Assembly (NCBI GenBank): GCA_013112585.1
Contig: JABFGH010000002.1
Coordinates: forward strand, 186,001 to 250,000
Length of the DNA stretch: 64,000 bases
Source: Ignavibacteriota bacterium
GTDB lineage: Bacteria > Bacteroidota > Ignavibacteria > Ignavibacteriales > Melioribacteraceae
Reading direction: 5' to 3'
Notes under the pieces: generated by a model
Told to the model about the DNA's origin: nothing
The model's input: the letters and a program-made list of their open reading frames with translations, nothing else
The model's database searches: none
Program-made: the position numbers and the translations under genes
Shown: one piece after another, positions 43,935 through 51,863 of the stretch
How positions within the stretch are numbered: position 1 is the stretch's first letter
How the letters are laid out: the number at the start of each line of letters is the position of its first letter

Positions 43935-44591
43935 ATGAGTGTTTTTTCCGTATTGCTGAGAGGCGGCTGGATTATGCTGCCAATTTTTATTGCTTCAATT
44001 TTAGCAGTAATAATTATAATTGATAGATACATTGTGATCAGAAGATCAAAAATGAATGTCCCTGCGTTCCTAGTACGTATAAGAGGAATGCTGAAAAAGG
44101 GAGATGTTGATGGCGCACTTGGAGTTTGCATGCAGGAGAAAACTCCATCAGCCAACATTGTTCGTAAAGGATTAAAAAAATATGGACTTGGACATGAACG
44201 CGTGAGAGAGGCAATTGAAAGTTCCGGTAAACAGGAAATTTTTAAATTGGAGAAAGGACTTTCAGTTCTTGCTACAATTTCCGGTGCGGCGCCGCTGCTT
44301 GGTTTCCTCGGTACAGTTACGGGTATGATTCAGGCATTTATGAAAATTGAAGACTTGCAAGGTTCTGCTAATCCCGCAGATTTAGCAGGCGGAATTTGGG
44401 AGGCTTTGTTAACCACCGCATTCGGTTTAGCAGTTGGAATTATTGCTTATATGTTTTACAATTATCTTGTTTCAAAAATAAGCAAACTTGTTTTGGATAT
44501 GGAAGTAATATCAAACGATGTAGTTGATATACTAGAAGAAGTATCGAAAGGGAAAACAAGTATTGAAGATGATGTTGAAATTGAAATTTAG
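43935..44591 (+). CDS. MotA/TolQ/ExbB proton channel protein
   Basis: 218 residues with three membrane segments: WIMLPIFIASILAVIIIIDR near the N terminus, ISGAAPLLGFLGTVTGMIQA, the family signature, and TTAFGLAVGIIAYMFYNYLV. It forms the proton-driven motor with the ExbD/TolR protein encoded nine bases downstream, energising TonB or Tol-Pal across the envelope. Confidence 0.93.
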   Translation: MSVFSVLLRGGWIMLPIFIASILAVIIIIDRYIVIRRSKMNVPAFLVRIRGMLKKGDVDGALGVCMQEKTPSANIVRKGLKKYGLGHERVREAIESSGKQEIFKLEKGLSVLATISGAAPLLGFLGTVTGMIQAFMKIEDLQGSANPADLAGGIWEALLTTAFGLAVGIIAYMFYNYLVSKISKLVLDMEVISNDVVDILEEVSKGKTSIEDDVEIEI

Positions 44592-44599
44592 GCATAGCA

Positions 44600-45004
44600 A
44601 TGAAATTTGAAACCAGAAATAAACCGCTAGAAACATTTAGTTTTTCATCCCTTACGGATATTGTAATGCTGCTGCTTATTTTCTTTTTGATCACTTCGCA
44701 GTTCGTAATCCAAACAGGTGTAAAAGTAAAACTGCCCGGTTCAAAACAGAATGAGCAAGTATCGATTACAAGATTGGTTGTTTCAATCACCGAAGAAAGC
44801 CGTATTTATGTTGGTGCCGAAGAAACAAGCATTGACGGAGTTGCAGCCCAAATAGAGAAAGTTTTAAAAACTACAAGCGAAAGAAACCTTATTATCAGAG
44901 CAGATAAATCGGTTAATATTGATATGGTAATTAAGGTAATTGATGCCGCAAAGGGAATTGGAATAGATAGGTTTACAATAGAAACAGAAAAAGAATCGTT
45001 CTAA
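44600..45004 (+). CDS. ExbD/TolR motor protein
   Basis: 134 residues: short cytosolic N terminus, one membrane helix with the critical Asp (FSFSSLTDIVMLLLIFFLIT), and a periplasmic ExbD domain (GVKVKLPGSKQNEQ, LIIRADKSVNIDMVIKVIDA). Its stop codon overlaps the start of the TonB gene by one base. Confidence 0.93.
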   Translation: MKFETRNKPLETFSFSSLTDIVMLLLIFFLITSQFVIQTGVKVKLPGSKQNEQVSITRLVVSITEESRIYVGAEETSIDGVAAQIEKVLKTTSERNLIIRADKSVNIDMVIKVIDAAKGIGIDRFTIETEKESF

Positions 45005-45693
45005 TGTTTATTAAAGATTCAAAAAATATTTCGTCACTGCTTTCAGTAGCAATTCATCTCGTGCTTATTCTAATTTTTATGATTTGGAATATTAATCCAG
45101 CATTAACCGAAGATGAATTTGTTACTGTGGGATTCGGTACAATCGGAAAAACAAGTTCCTCCGGTTCATTGGTTAAAAAACAAAAACCTTCAAAAGAAAA
45201 AGAAGTAAAAAAAGAAAAAAAAGAAGAACCTAAAAAAGTTGTAAAGAAAGTTGAACTTCCAAAAGTAGTTAACGAAGATGATAACAATGTAATTACCGCT
45301 TCAAAAAAGAAAGAAAAAAAAGAAGAAGAAAAACCTGCAATCAAGCCAATTAAAAAAGCTGAAGCTGAAGAAAAGGGGAGAGAGAACGAAGGGGAAGGTG
45401 AAGGCAGCTTTGGTTTTGAAATTGATTTCGGAGGCAAAGGTAAAAGAAAAATTTACAGCTATTCATTACCTTCTTATCCGCAAGGGGTTAGTAAAGAGAT
45501 AGATGTAAAATTAAGATTCAGTATTTTGCCCGATGGTTCCGTTGGAAGAGTTTTTCCTCTGCTTAAAGCTGATGCAAGATTAGAAAGTGCTGCGATTAGT
45601 TCAATTAAAAAATGGCGTTTTGAACCGCTGCCAAACGGACAAAAACAAGTTGAACAGGTTGCCGTTATTGTATTTCCTTACCGGCTTCAGTAA
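45004..45693 (+). CDS. TonB-family energy transducer
   Basis: 229 residues: N-terminal membrane helix (SVAIHLVLILIFMIWNI), a long Lys/Glu-rich periplasmic spacer instead of the usual Pro-rich one, and a C-terminal TonB domain (VKLRFSILPDGSVGRVFPLL, AAISSIKKWRFEPLPNG). It completes the ExbB-ExbD-TonB set. The 3' end overlaps the convergent small gene on the minus strand by 29 bases. Confidence 0.9.
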   Translation: MFIKDSKNISSLLSVAIHLVLILIFMIWNINPALTEDEFVTVGFGTIGKTSSSGSLVKKQKPSKEKEVKKEKKEEPKKVVKKVELPKVVNEDDNNVITASKKKEKKEEEKPAIKPIKKAEAEEKGRENEGEGEGSFGFEIDFGGKGKRKIYSYSLPSYPQGVSKEIDVKLRFSILPDGSVGRVFPLLKADARLESAAISSIKKWRFEPLPNGQKQVEQVAVIVFPYRLQ

Positions 45694-45967
45694 CCAAATC
45701 TTTTTTGTAATACTTGTAGTAAAATATCGATTCAATTATTGTTACTATCACTAATGAAATCCCATCCCTGTCAAATTCCTTTCCAAACCCCTGCGGTTCA
45801 ATTAGCTGGTTAACTATCATTGTTATAAAAGCCCAAGCAATTGCAAAAAGTATAATAATTAAAATTACATTTTGGAACGCTGAAGAGAGTGATTCATTTT
45901 TCTTTTTGATAAAAAAAATTGTGAAGATAAAAATTATGTGCAGTATAAAAACAATTGCGCTCGCCAT
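45665..45967 (-). CDS. Small membrane protein of unknown function
   Basis: 100 residues with three hydrophobic segments (SAIVFILHIIFIFTIFFI, NVILIIILFAIAWAFITMIV, SLVIVTIIESIFYYKYY). No family recognised. It ends inside the TonB gene (29-base tail-to-tail overlap) and starts seven bases after the next membrane protein gene, so it belongs to the minus-strand group reaching up to 47822. Confidence 0.6.
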   Translation of the reverse strand: MASAIVFILHIIFIFTIFFIKKKNESLSSAFQNVILIIILFAIAWAFITMIVNQLIEPQGFGKEFDRDGISLVIVTIIESIFYYKYYKKDLVTEAGKEIQ

Positions 45968-45973
45968 AAATAT

Positions 45974-46489
45974 TTAGGTGATCAATTTTTGATTTCGATT
46001 ATTAATAATTTGCGCCCCAACCAAACCGCCAATCATTCCAAAAATTGTATCCATAAAAAGATTACTGAAAAACACAGATACAGCATACAATAAAGAGAAT
46101 CCTGTATTTACTATTTCGTCTCTAATTGCTCTCATTAAATTTAGAATTTCATCAACCATCTCCTGCGAAAGGGGAACCGGAAAATCAGTTATCATTTTTT
46201 GAAACTCGGGAAATGTAGCAACAATATCATTATTCTTTGTAATAAAAGTAATAAGCAGATCAAAAAAGCTGCCGAATAGAGCCGCATACAAACCGGTTGC
46301 AAGTCCTACCAATATTGCCTTACCCGGCATTATTCTATCATAATTATTAGTTGATTTTTGCTCGAGTACTAAAGCTAAAAATGCAGCCGCCGGTATTATT
46401 AGGCAGCATGAAAAACTTTTAGCAACAGGTACCACTTGCATTACCCCGGCGCCAAATCCGCAAACGAAAGCTGATAAATATTTTTTCAA
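45974..46489 (-). CDS. Membrane protein of unknown function
   Basis: 171 residues with about four membrane segments (FSCCLIIPAAAFLALVLEQK, AILVGLATGLYAALFGSFFD, GFSLLYAVSVFFSNLFMDTI, IFGMIGGLVGAQII). It resembles the DUF4199-like small membrane proteins of Bacteroidota in outline only. It is one base apart from the DUF2085 gene upstream. Confidence 0.65.
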   Translation of the reverse strand: MKKYLSAFVCGFGAGVMQVVPVAKSFSCCLIIPAAAFLALVLEQKSTNNYDRIMPGKAILVGLATGLYAALFGSFFDLLITFITKNNDIVATFPEFQKMITDFPVPLSQEMVDEILNLMRAIRDEIVNTGFSLLYAVSVFFSNLFMDTIFGMIGGLVGAQIINNRNQKLIT

Positions 46490-46490
46490 T

Positions 46491-46955
46491 TTAATTCTTA
46501 TAATTTAGTCGATGTGAAAAGTATTCATTTATTCCATAGTAAAAATAGTAAAATACTATTGAACCGAAAAATAAACCTGTAATAAAAGCAATTACCTTTG
46601 AATATTGATAAAGACCAATAGAATAGAAGACTACATCTAAAACAATAAGTAAACTTGCAATAATAAAATATAAATTGCTGATTATTTTTTTCAGCTTTAT
46701 AAACATTAAAAGTAATGCTGCTGCAAAAGTGCCAAAATAAATTCCCGTACATCTTGCACAAGTTAAAGTTGAACCGCCGCCGGTAAACTCAATTATTTTT
46801 TCCGGCTGCTGATGACAGACATTTGAATATGTTAAATCTAAAAAGGGATGAAGGTAGATGAGAAAGGGGAAACCAGGTATCAGCTGCTCAATAAAAATTC
46901 CAATGAGCCAAAATGCAAGCAAGACTGTTATTAATAAATGGATGGCAGTTTTCAA
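46491..46955 (-). CDS. DUF2085 membrane protein
   Basis: 154 residues, four membrane helices, with the DUF2085 hallmark SNVCHQQPEK and CARCTGIYFGTF. The conserved Cys/His pattern hints at metal or haem binding, but the function of the family is unknown. It is tightly packed with its minus-strand neighbours (gaps of 1 and 6 bases). Confidence 0.88.
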   Translation of the reverse strand: MKTAIHLLITVLLAFWLIGIFIEQLIPGFPFLIYLHPFLDLTYSNVCHQQPEKIIEFTGGGSTLTCARCTGIYFGTFAAALLLMFIKLKKIISNLYFIIASLLIVLDVVFYSIGLYQYSKVIAFITGLFFGSIVFYYFYYGINEYFSHRLNYKN

Positions 46956-46961
46956 TTTTAA

Positions 46962-47822
46962 TCATTTATCATTTTTAAATTTATTAAAAACAAAAATTGA
47001 TCGAGAAGTTAGTATGAATAATTTGGATTCAAACAACAGAGCTTCAATAATATCGCCATTTATAAAATCCTGATCGGGCTTAAACTCTTTTAATATAACG
47101 GGAGAAGAAGATAAATCAGCATACTTAATTTTTACTGAATTGTTAATGACTAAATTGTTGAAAGTAATATTTATATTTTCGGCATTAAAACCTGCATCAA
47201 TAAAACTTAATCCGGTACCGAATTGATCAAAAAGTATAATTTTATTTTCATTAATTACAAACAACTTACCATCGGGTGAAACAGCAAATGTAACCGGATT
47301 ATTAAGGCTGAAATCACCGGCGTCATAGCTGCCGATTTCTAAAATAAAATCGCCGGTTAAATTATATTTTAATATTCGCGAGTTATCCGAATCGAGAATA
47401 AACAAATCGCCTTGATATGAAAAAGCAGAGGCAGTTGGATATTGAAAAGAGTAAAGTTCATCATCTTTTTCCTTAGTGTTGAATTCAGAAAGGAAGGTTA
47501 AATCTTTATCAAAAAATTGTATGCGGTTGTTGTTTTTATCAGCAACAGCAATACGTAAAGTTTGAGCGAACACATCAGCCGGATAATCAAAAGTAGAAGG
47601 AGCCCAGCCGTATCCGCCGCGTGAAACAATAATACTTCCGTTCTTATCCAGTTTTATCAATTCGTTGGTGCCTGCATCCGTTACAAAAATATTACCTGCC
47701 GGATTAATAGAAAAAGAAGTTGCCTCGCTGAATTCACCAATTGATTTTTCATATACAAAACTTTGGCTGTATGAATTAGCAGCTATTAGTAATAGTAAGA
47801 ATGTGAGTAATTTGAATATCAT
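46962..47822 (-). CDS. Secreted NHL-repeat beta-propeller protein
   Basis: 286 residues: signal peptide MIFKLLTFLLLLIAANSYSQ, then about five NHL-type blades (NPAGNIFVTDAGTNELIKLD, AVADKNNNRIQFFDKDLTFL, GDLFILDSDNSRILKYNLTG, AVSPDGKLFVINENKIILFD). NHL propellers bind ligands or proteins, and no active site is evident. It is first in the minus-strand group that includes DUF2085. Confidence 0.85.
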   Translation of the reverse strand: MIFKLLTFLLLLIAANSYSQSFVYEKSIGEFSEATSFSINPAGNIFVTDAGTNELIKLDKNGSIIVSRGGYGWAPSTFDYPADVFAQTLRIAVADKNNNRIQFFDKDLTFLSEFNTKEKDDELYSFQYPTASAFSYQGDLFILDSDNSRILKYNLTGDFILEIGSYDAGDFSLNNPVTFAVSPDGKLFVINENKIILFDQFGTGLSFIDAGFNAENINITFNNLVINNSVKIKYADLSSSPVILKEFKPDQDFINGDIIEALLFESKLFILTSRSIFVFNKFKNDK

Positions 47823-47980
47823 TAGATTGAACTACTTAAAATTTGAAAATTATTACTATAAAAATATTAGAATAAAAATTATAAACAAGGTAACAAAAAA
47901 TTGGTTTTAAGAAATTCAGCAAAGGGTAAATAAATTGTAATTTGAATAAAAAAATAAATGCCATATATTTGTTATTACAA

Positions 47981-48053
47981 TGTCCCGTGGTGTAATTGGC
48001 AACACGTCGCACTCTGGATGCGAAGAGTTCAGGTTCGACCCCTGACGGGACAA
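47981..48053 (+). tRNA. tRNA-Gln (anticodon CTG)
   Basis: 73 bases: acceptor TGTCCCG/CGGGACA with discriminator A, D-arm GGTGTAATTGGCAACAC, anticodon stem TCGCA/TGCGA with loop CTCTGGA (anticodon CTG), and T-loop GTTCGACCC. CCA is not encoded. Confidence 0.94.
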
Positions 48054-48058
48054 CAAAA

Positions 48059-48097
48059 AAAGGTAAGCATTAATGCAATGTTTACCTTTTTTTTATT
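48059..48097 (+). terminator. Intrinsic terminator after tRNA-Gln
   Basis: A 13-pair hairpin (AAAGGTAAGCATT against AATGTTTACCTTT, one G-T pair) followed by a T-run, starting six bases after the tRNA. Confidence 0.85.
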
Positions 48098-48236
48098 TTA
48101 TGAATATGTGTCACAATTAATTAATTGTTTCATATTTTGATTTGACTTAGATATTCTTATTTGCATGTTATTATAATTTAGTATTGTTTAAAGAATGAAA
48201 TAATAATATAAAAGAACTAAATTTGAAGAGGATTTT

Positions 48237-48494
48237 ATGGCACTACGCAGAAGAGCACTTGGATTAGCATTAGGATTAGTATGGGGTTTTGCAGTTATGT
48301 TTTCAACACTGTGGTTATTATTTCAAGGGTCTTCCGGTGAAATAATTTCGCAGCTAAAATATTTTTACCTCGGCTACACATTCGGTTATGAAGGCGCTGT
48401 TATTGGATTTTTATGGGGCTTTGTTGACGGATTTATTTTCGGAGTTGCAGTTGCATGGCTATATAATTACTTATCTATGAAGATATATAGGTAG
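48237..48494 (+). CDS. Small two-helix membrane protein (holin-annotated family)
   Basis: 85 residues with two hydrophobic segments, LGLALGLVWGFAVMFSTLWL and GAVIGFLWGFVDGFIFGVAV, and a conserved GLVWG...FVDG pattern. Proteins of this pattern are widely annotated as bacteriophage holins in Bacteroidota, without phage context; there is none here either. Actual role unknown. The start has a GAGGA ribosome binding site. Confidence 0.7.
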   Translation: MALRRRALGLALGLVWGFAVMFSTLWLLFQGSSGEIISQLKYFYLGYTFGYEGAVIGFLWGFVDGFIFGVAVAWLYNYLSMKIYR

Positions 48495-48519
48495 TTCCAA
48501 ATTATTAAATGAAAAAATT

Positions 48520-49245
48520 ATGAATACTTTTGAATCTCAAATTGCTTTTAACGAACTGGTGTTAAATTATTCATCCGTTTACCTGGCATTAGGTTACCAA
48601 AACAATCTTCCGCCGAAATATATTATTGAACTCATTCAAAAGATGTTAAATGAGGTAGAAGAAATACTTCAGATTAAGGGCGGGTTTCAAATTCATCAAA
48701 ATGATTTTTCTGTAATCGATAAAACAAAAATAGTTGTTGACAACATTGAATTTTATACGCAGAGAATAATTACAACTCAATTAAAAAAAGCAGAAGGTGC
48801 AGTCATTTTTGCATGTACGCTTGGTAAAGGCTTTGACGACTGGCGTAAAAAATTTACCGATGACGATGATATGCTTAAAGTATATATCGCCGATATTCTT
48901 GGTTCTGAATTAGTTGAAGCAGCGACTGATGTTTTAGAATCAAAAATTGCTGATGAATTAAGCACGAAAAATTTCAAGATAACAAATAGGTACAGCCCCG
49001 GATATTGTGATTGGAATGTTTATGAACAGCACAAATTATTTTCACTTCTGCCGGAAAAATTTTGCGGAATAAAACTCACCGAATCAGCTTTAATGCTGCC
49101 AATAAAATCGGTAAGCGGAATTATAGGTTTTGGAAGCAATGTTAAAAAGAAGGAGTACAATTGTAAAATTTGTTCAATGGAAAATTGCTACTTGAGAGTT
49201 AGGGAAGTGAAGGAAGAAGGAGAGAATAGGAGTTTAGAAGTTTAG
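48520..49245 (+). CDS. Stand-alone MetH activation-domain protein
   Basis: 241 residues matching the vitamin B12-dependent methionine synthase activation domain: LKKAEGAVIFACTLGKGFDD, VYIADILGSELVEAATDVLE, RYSPGYCDWNVYEQHKLF, PIKSVSGIIGFG, and a final CKICSMENCYLR. In MetH this domain binds S-adenosylmethionine and reactivates oxidised cobalamin. Here it is a separate protein, as in organisms with a split MetH or with other cobalamin enzymes that need reactivation. No methionine synthase gene is in the window. The next 674 bases (49246-49919) are AT-rich and hold no gene I can support. They probably include the promoter of the T6SS locus. Confidence 0.85.
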   Translation: MNTFESQIAFNELVLNYSSVYLALGYQNNLPPKYIIELIQKMLNEVEEILQIKGGFQIHQNDFSVIDKTKIVVDNIEFYTQRIITTQLKKAEGAVIFACTLGKGFDDWRKKFTDDDDMLKVYIADILGSELVEAATDVLESKIADELSTKNFKITNRYSPGYCDWNVYEQHKLFSLLPEKFCGIKLTESALMLPIKSVSGIIGFGSNVKKKEYNCKICSMENCYLRVREVKEEGENRSLEV

Positions 49246-49919
49246 GAGTTCTGAATTTAAGATTGAAGTTATTATAAGAGAGGTACTAAGAGGCAGTTTA
49301 AAAAAATAAAATATTTATTTTATTTTTAATATTAGTCGTCTTGTTAAATTTATAATCATTGAGAATGAAACCGCAAGTCCAAGCAAAAGAACGCAAATTA
49401 AAAATTAAGTATGGCGATCATTTAAAAAAATCATTCATTTCTCAAATCTAACCTCTCAAAATCAAATATATTTTCTCTAATATAATCTTGACTATAAAGT
49501 CTACATGATGTACTTTTCTAATCAAACAGAGGCAGTTTTTATGGATTTCCACATAATCCTAATTATATAAATTTACTGAAAGGATTTTAATAGTGTTTAC
49601 TGAAAAAAAAATAGTCAGGTTATTATTAAATCCAAATTATTCCACTAAAAGATCAGAACTCACTAATGATTTTACTTGAACAATTACACTCGAAATCTAT
49701 TTTGGAGATAATGTTCATTTTAAAACATCTCTCCAATCCCATTTCCAATTTTCCAGAAGTTATAGAAAGATACTACTAGATACATAGCTCGCTTTGTGTT
49801 TTATGTTTTTTTTATGAATGTACATCAATTGTTTTAAAACTTTTCGTTTAATTTTCATTGTAACCCACGTGGCGAAGCTATATCTAAAACTAAATTTATT
49901 ACTAATTACAGTTAATTAA

Positions 49920-51140
49920 ATGCAGATAAAAATATTAATCAAAAATCAGAAACAATCCGATTATCTTGAAAATTTAGCATTCGAGCGTTCACCAATTATT
50001 ATTGGCAGAGAAAGCAGTTGTGACGTAGTTTTAAGTGATCCCAGAAAATTGGTTTCAAGGAAGCATGCAAAAATTATAGTCTCAAACGGTGAATTTCAAA
50101 TTGTGGATATGCTCAGCCGCAATTCTACTTATTGTAACGGCACTCAACTTGATCCGGAAAAAGAATATCAATTGAATACCGGTGACAGCATTAATATTGG
50201 TGAGTTTGTTTTAGAAGTAACATCAATTGAAAGGGAAGAACCCGAAGAAGATGATTCTCAAAAAACGATGATGTTTTTGAGTCCCTTTGCCGAGGATGTG
50301 GCAAATTTAAGTGCTGCGCTTAAAAACCTATCTGAAAAGTATTCCAATTCAGAAGACCAGATGAAGAGTGAATATTTGCGGATGGATCTTTTAAGCAATA
50401 TGTCGAAAGATAATTATAAAGATATAAGTTCATATCTTTCTGAATATTTTTCTGACGGCAGTGCAGATAAAAAAGAAGAGCCTGTTCAAAGTGAAAATAA
50501 ATGGGGTGATATCCCAATCCAAAAAGAAGCAGAGCAAGAACCAATAATTAAACCTAAAGTAGAAGAGCATAAACCTGCTGCTAAGTCCGGCGGTGATGAC
50601 TATTCATTCAAATCACAATTTTCAGAATCGTTCGACATTCTTTTAGAATCAATAACAAAGTTGATACAAGGTTTTTGGCAGTTTAGGCAGGAGTTTTTTG
50701 GTGTTACAATTTACCAATCCATGCCTACCACCTCGGTAGAAAAGTTAAAGGAATTTCTTTTTGATCCGGCAATTTCTGATGAAGAAAGTGCAAAACGCCT
50801 TGAGCTATTTAAGGAAGAATTAAATAAAATTCAATCTCATCAGGTTGGTCTGTTAGATGGCTATCACGATTCAGTTAATCAAGGTATAGCAAAAGTATTA
50901 AATGAAATTGACCCTGAAATTTTAGAAAATAAAATTAACAGTGAAAATTTGAAGCTAGGTAAGGTCAATATTCCATTCAAATATATTCCGCTTTATGCAA
51001 AAATAAAATCTGTGCAGATGGTTAAATCAATTCATAAAAAACTTAAACTGGATATGAATGTAATTGAACGCAAACATTTTCGTCCGGCATTTATGAAAGG
51101 TTACCAGAAAAGAAGTCATCATGGTAAAGACACAGAATAA
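49920..51140 (+). CDS. tagH: T6SS FHA-domain protein (TagH/Fha)
   Basis: 406 residues. Residues about 5-105 are a forkhead-associated domain (IIIGRESSCDVVLSD, SRKHAKI, NSTYCNGT), which binds phosphothreonine. A charged linker follows (about 110-245), then the T6SS-specific C-terminal domain (FRQEFFGVTIYQSMPTTSVE, FRPAFMKGYQKRSHHG). In Pseudomonas the equivalent Fha1 is phosphorylated by PpkA to switch secretion on. No PpkA or PppA gene is next to it here; both could lie beyond the window. It opens the tss gene cluster and is separated from tssJ by a 234-base repeat-bearing gap. Confidence 0.9.
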   Translation: MQIKILIKNQKQSDYLENLAFERSPIIIGRESSCDVVLSDPRKLVSRKHAKIIVSNGEFQIVDMLSRNSTYCNGTQLDPEKEYQLNTGDSINIGEFVLEVTSIEREEPEEDDSQKTMMFLSPFAEDVANLSAALKNLSEKYSNSEDQMKSEYLRMDLLSNMSKDNYKDISSYLSEYFSDGSADKKEEPVQSENKWGDIPIQKEAEQEPIIKPKVEEHKPAAKSGGDDYSFKSQFSESFDILLESITKLIQGFWQFRQEFFGVTIYQSMPTTSVEKLKEFLFDPAISDEESAKRLELFKEELNKIQSHQVGLLDGYHDSVNQGIAKVLNEIDPEILENKINSENLKLGKVNIPFKYIPLYAKIKSVQMVKSIHKKLKLDMNVIERKHFRPAFMKGYQKRSHHGKDTE

Positions 51141-51228
51141 GTTTGTTTGCAAAGCCTCTCATATGTCATCGAATGTTTAAGAAAGATAGAAAAGATTATT
51201 TAGAGTGGAGCGATGAAATCTTTTGTTT

Positions 51229-51317
51229 GAGATTACTTCGTCGTTCAAAACAACTCCTCGTAATGACAATATAGAATTGTCATTGCGAATCCGTCGCCTT
51301 TCGGATGAAGCAATCTC
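51229..51317. repeat. REP-like inverted repeat pair in the fha-tssJ gap
   Basis: Two 39-base units face each other: the right one (51279-51317) begins GTCATTGCGAATCCGTCG and ends GAAGCAATCTC, and the left one (51229-51267), read on the minus strand, begins GTCATTACGAGGAG and ends GAAGTAATCTC. An 11-base spacer separates them. The GTCATTGCGA...GAAGCAATCTC frame is shared with the element at 62897-63000. Confidence 0.85.
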
Positions 51318-51374
51318 AAATTCAAACATAAGTTATAGAAAGGTTTCAATTATTTTTAATCCTCAGGAGTAAAT

Positions 51375-51827
51375 ATGGTAAGCAGTAAAAACTTCACATC
51401 AATTCCAATTAGTATTTTAATTACAGCACTTCTAATATTTCTATCCGGCTGCGGTAACCCGACTACAAACATAATGTTAAAAAGTACTGAAGACAGCAAC
51501 GAGATGAATGCTGTTCAAATGAAAATTGTTCAACTCCGCAGTGCGGAAAAATTTAAACTTGCAAGCAGGGAATCTTTGTTAAGAAATCCTGATGAAACTT
51601 TGGGCGATGATTTAATTCCTAATTCAAAAGTTGAAAAAATTATGATCCCCGGTGAAACATTCAGTTTAGAAAATGTTGAACTCTCGGAAGAAACTAAGTA
51701 CATCGGTATTTTCGGCGATTTCTTTTCACCGGCAACCGATGGGTGGTCTCAATTAATTGATGTTTCCGAAGGGAAGGATGAAATCAAAATTGTAATCGGC
51801 AAAAACTTTTTATCCGTAAGTGAATAA
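51375..51827 (+). CDS. tssJ: T6SS outer-membrane lipoprotein TssJ
   Basis: 150 residues with a lipoprotein signal ending LIFLSGC (lipidated Cys) and a small beta-sandwich body; LNPTTN-like start, then KIVQLRSAEKFKLASRESLL, IMIPGETFSLENVELS and YIGIFGDFFSPATDGW fit the TssJ (VasD) family. TssJ anchors the TssLM complex in the outer membrane. It follows an AGGAG ribosome binding site. Its presence distinguishes this system from Bacteroidetes subtype iii, which lacks TssJLM. Confidence 0.88.
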   Translation: MVSSKNFTSIPISILITALLIFLSGCGNPTTNIMLKSTEDSNEMNAVQMKIVQLRSAEKFKLASRESLLRNPDETLGDDLIPNSKVEKIMIPGETFSLENVELSEETKYIGIFGDFFSPATDGWSQLIDVSEGKDEIKIVIGKNFLSVSE

Positions 51828-51863
51828 TTAAAAAATACGATTTATAAAATTTAGGAGAATTAA

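Noticed and set aside
48237-48494. Prophage remnant suggested by the holin-like small protein
   Set aside because: No other phage gene, integrase or attachment site is near; the holin name is an inherited annotation for this small-protein pattern.
49365-49451. 28-codon basic open frame upstream of the T6SS cluster
   Set aside because: Too short, no ribosome binding site, no context; open frames of this size are expected by chance in AT-rich DNA.
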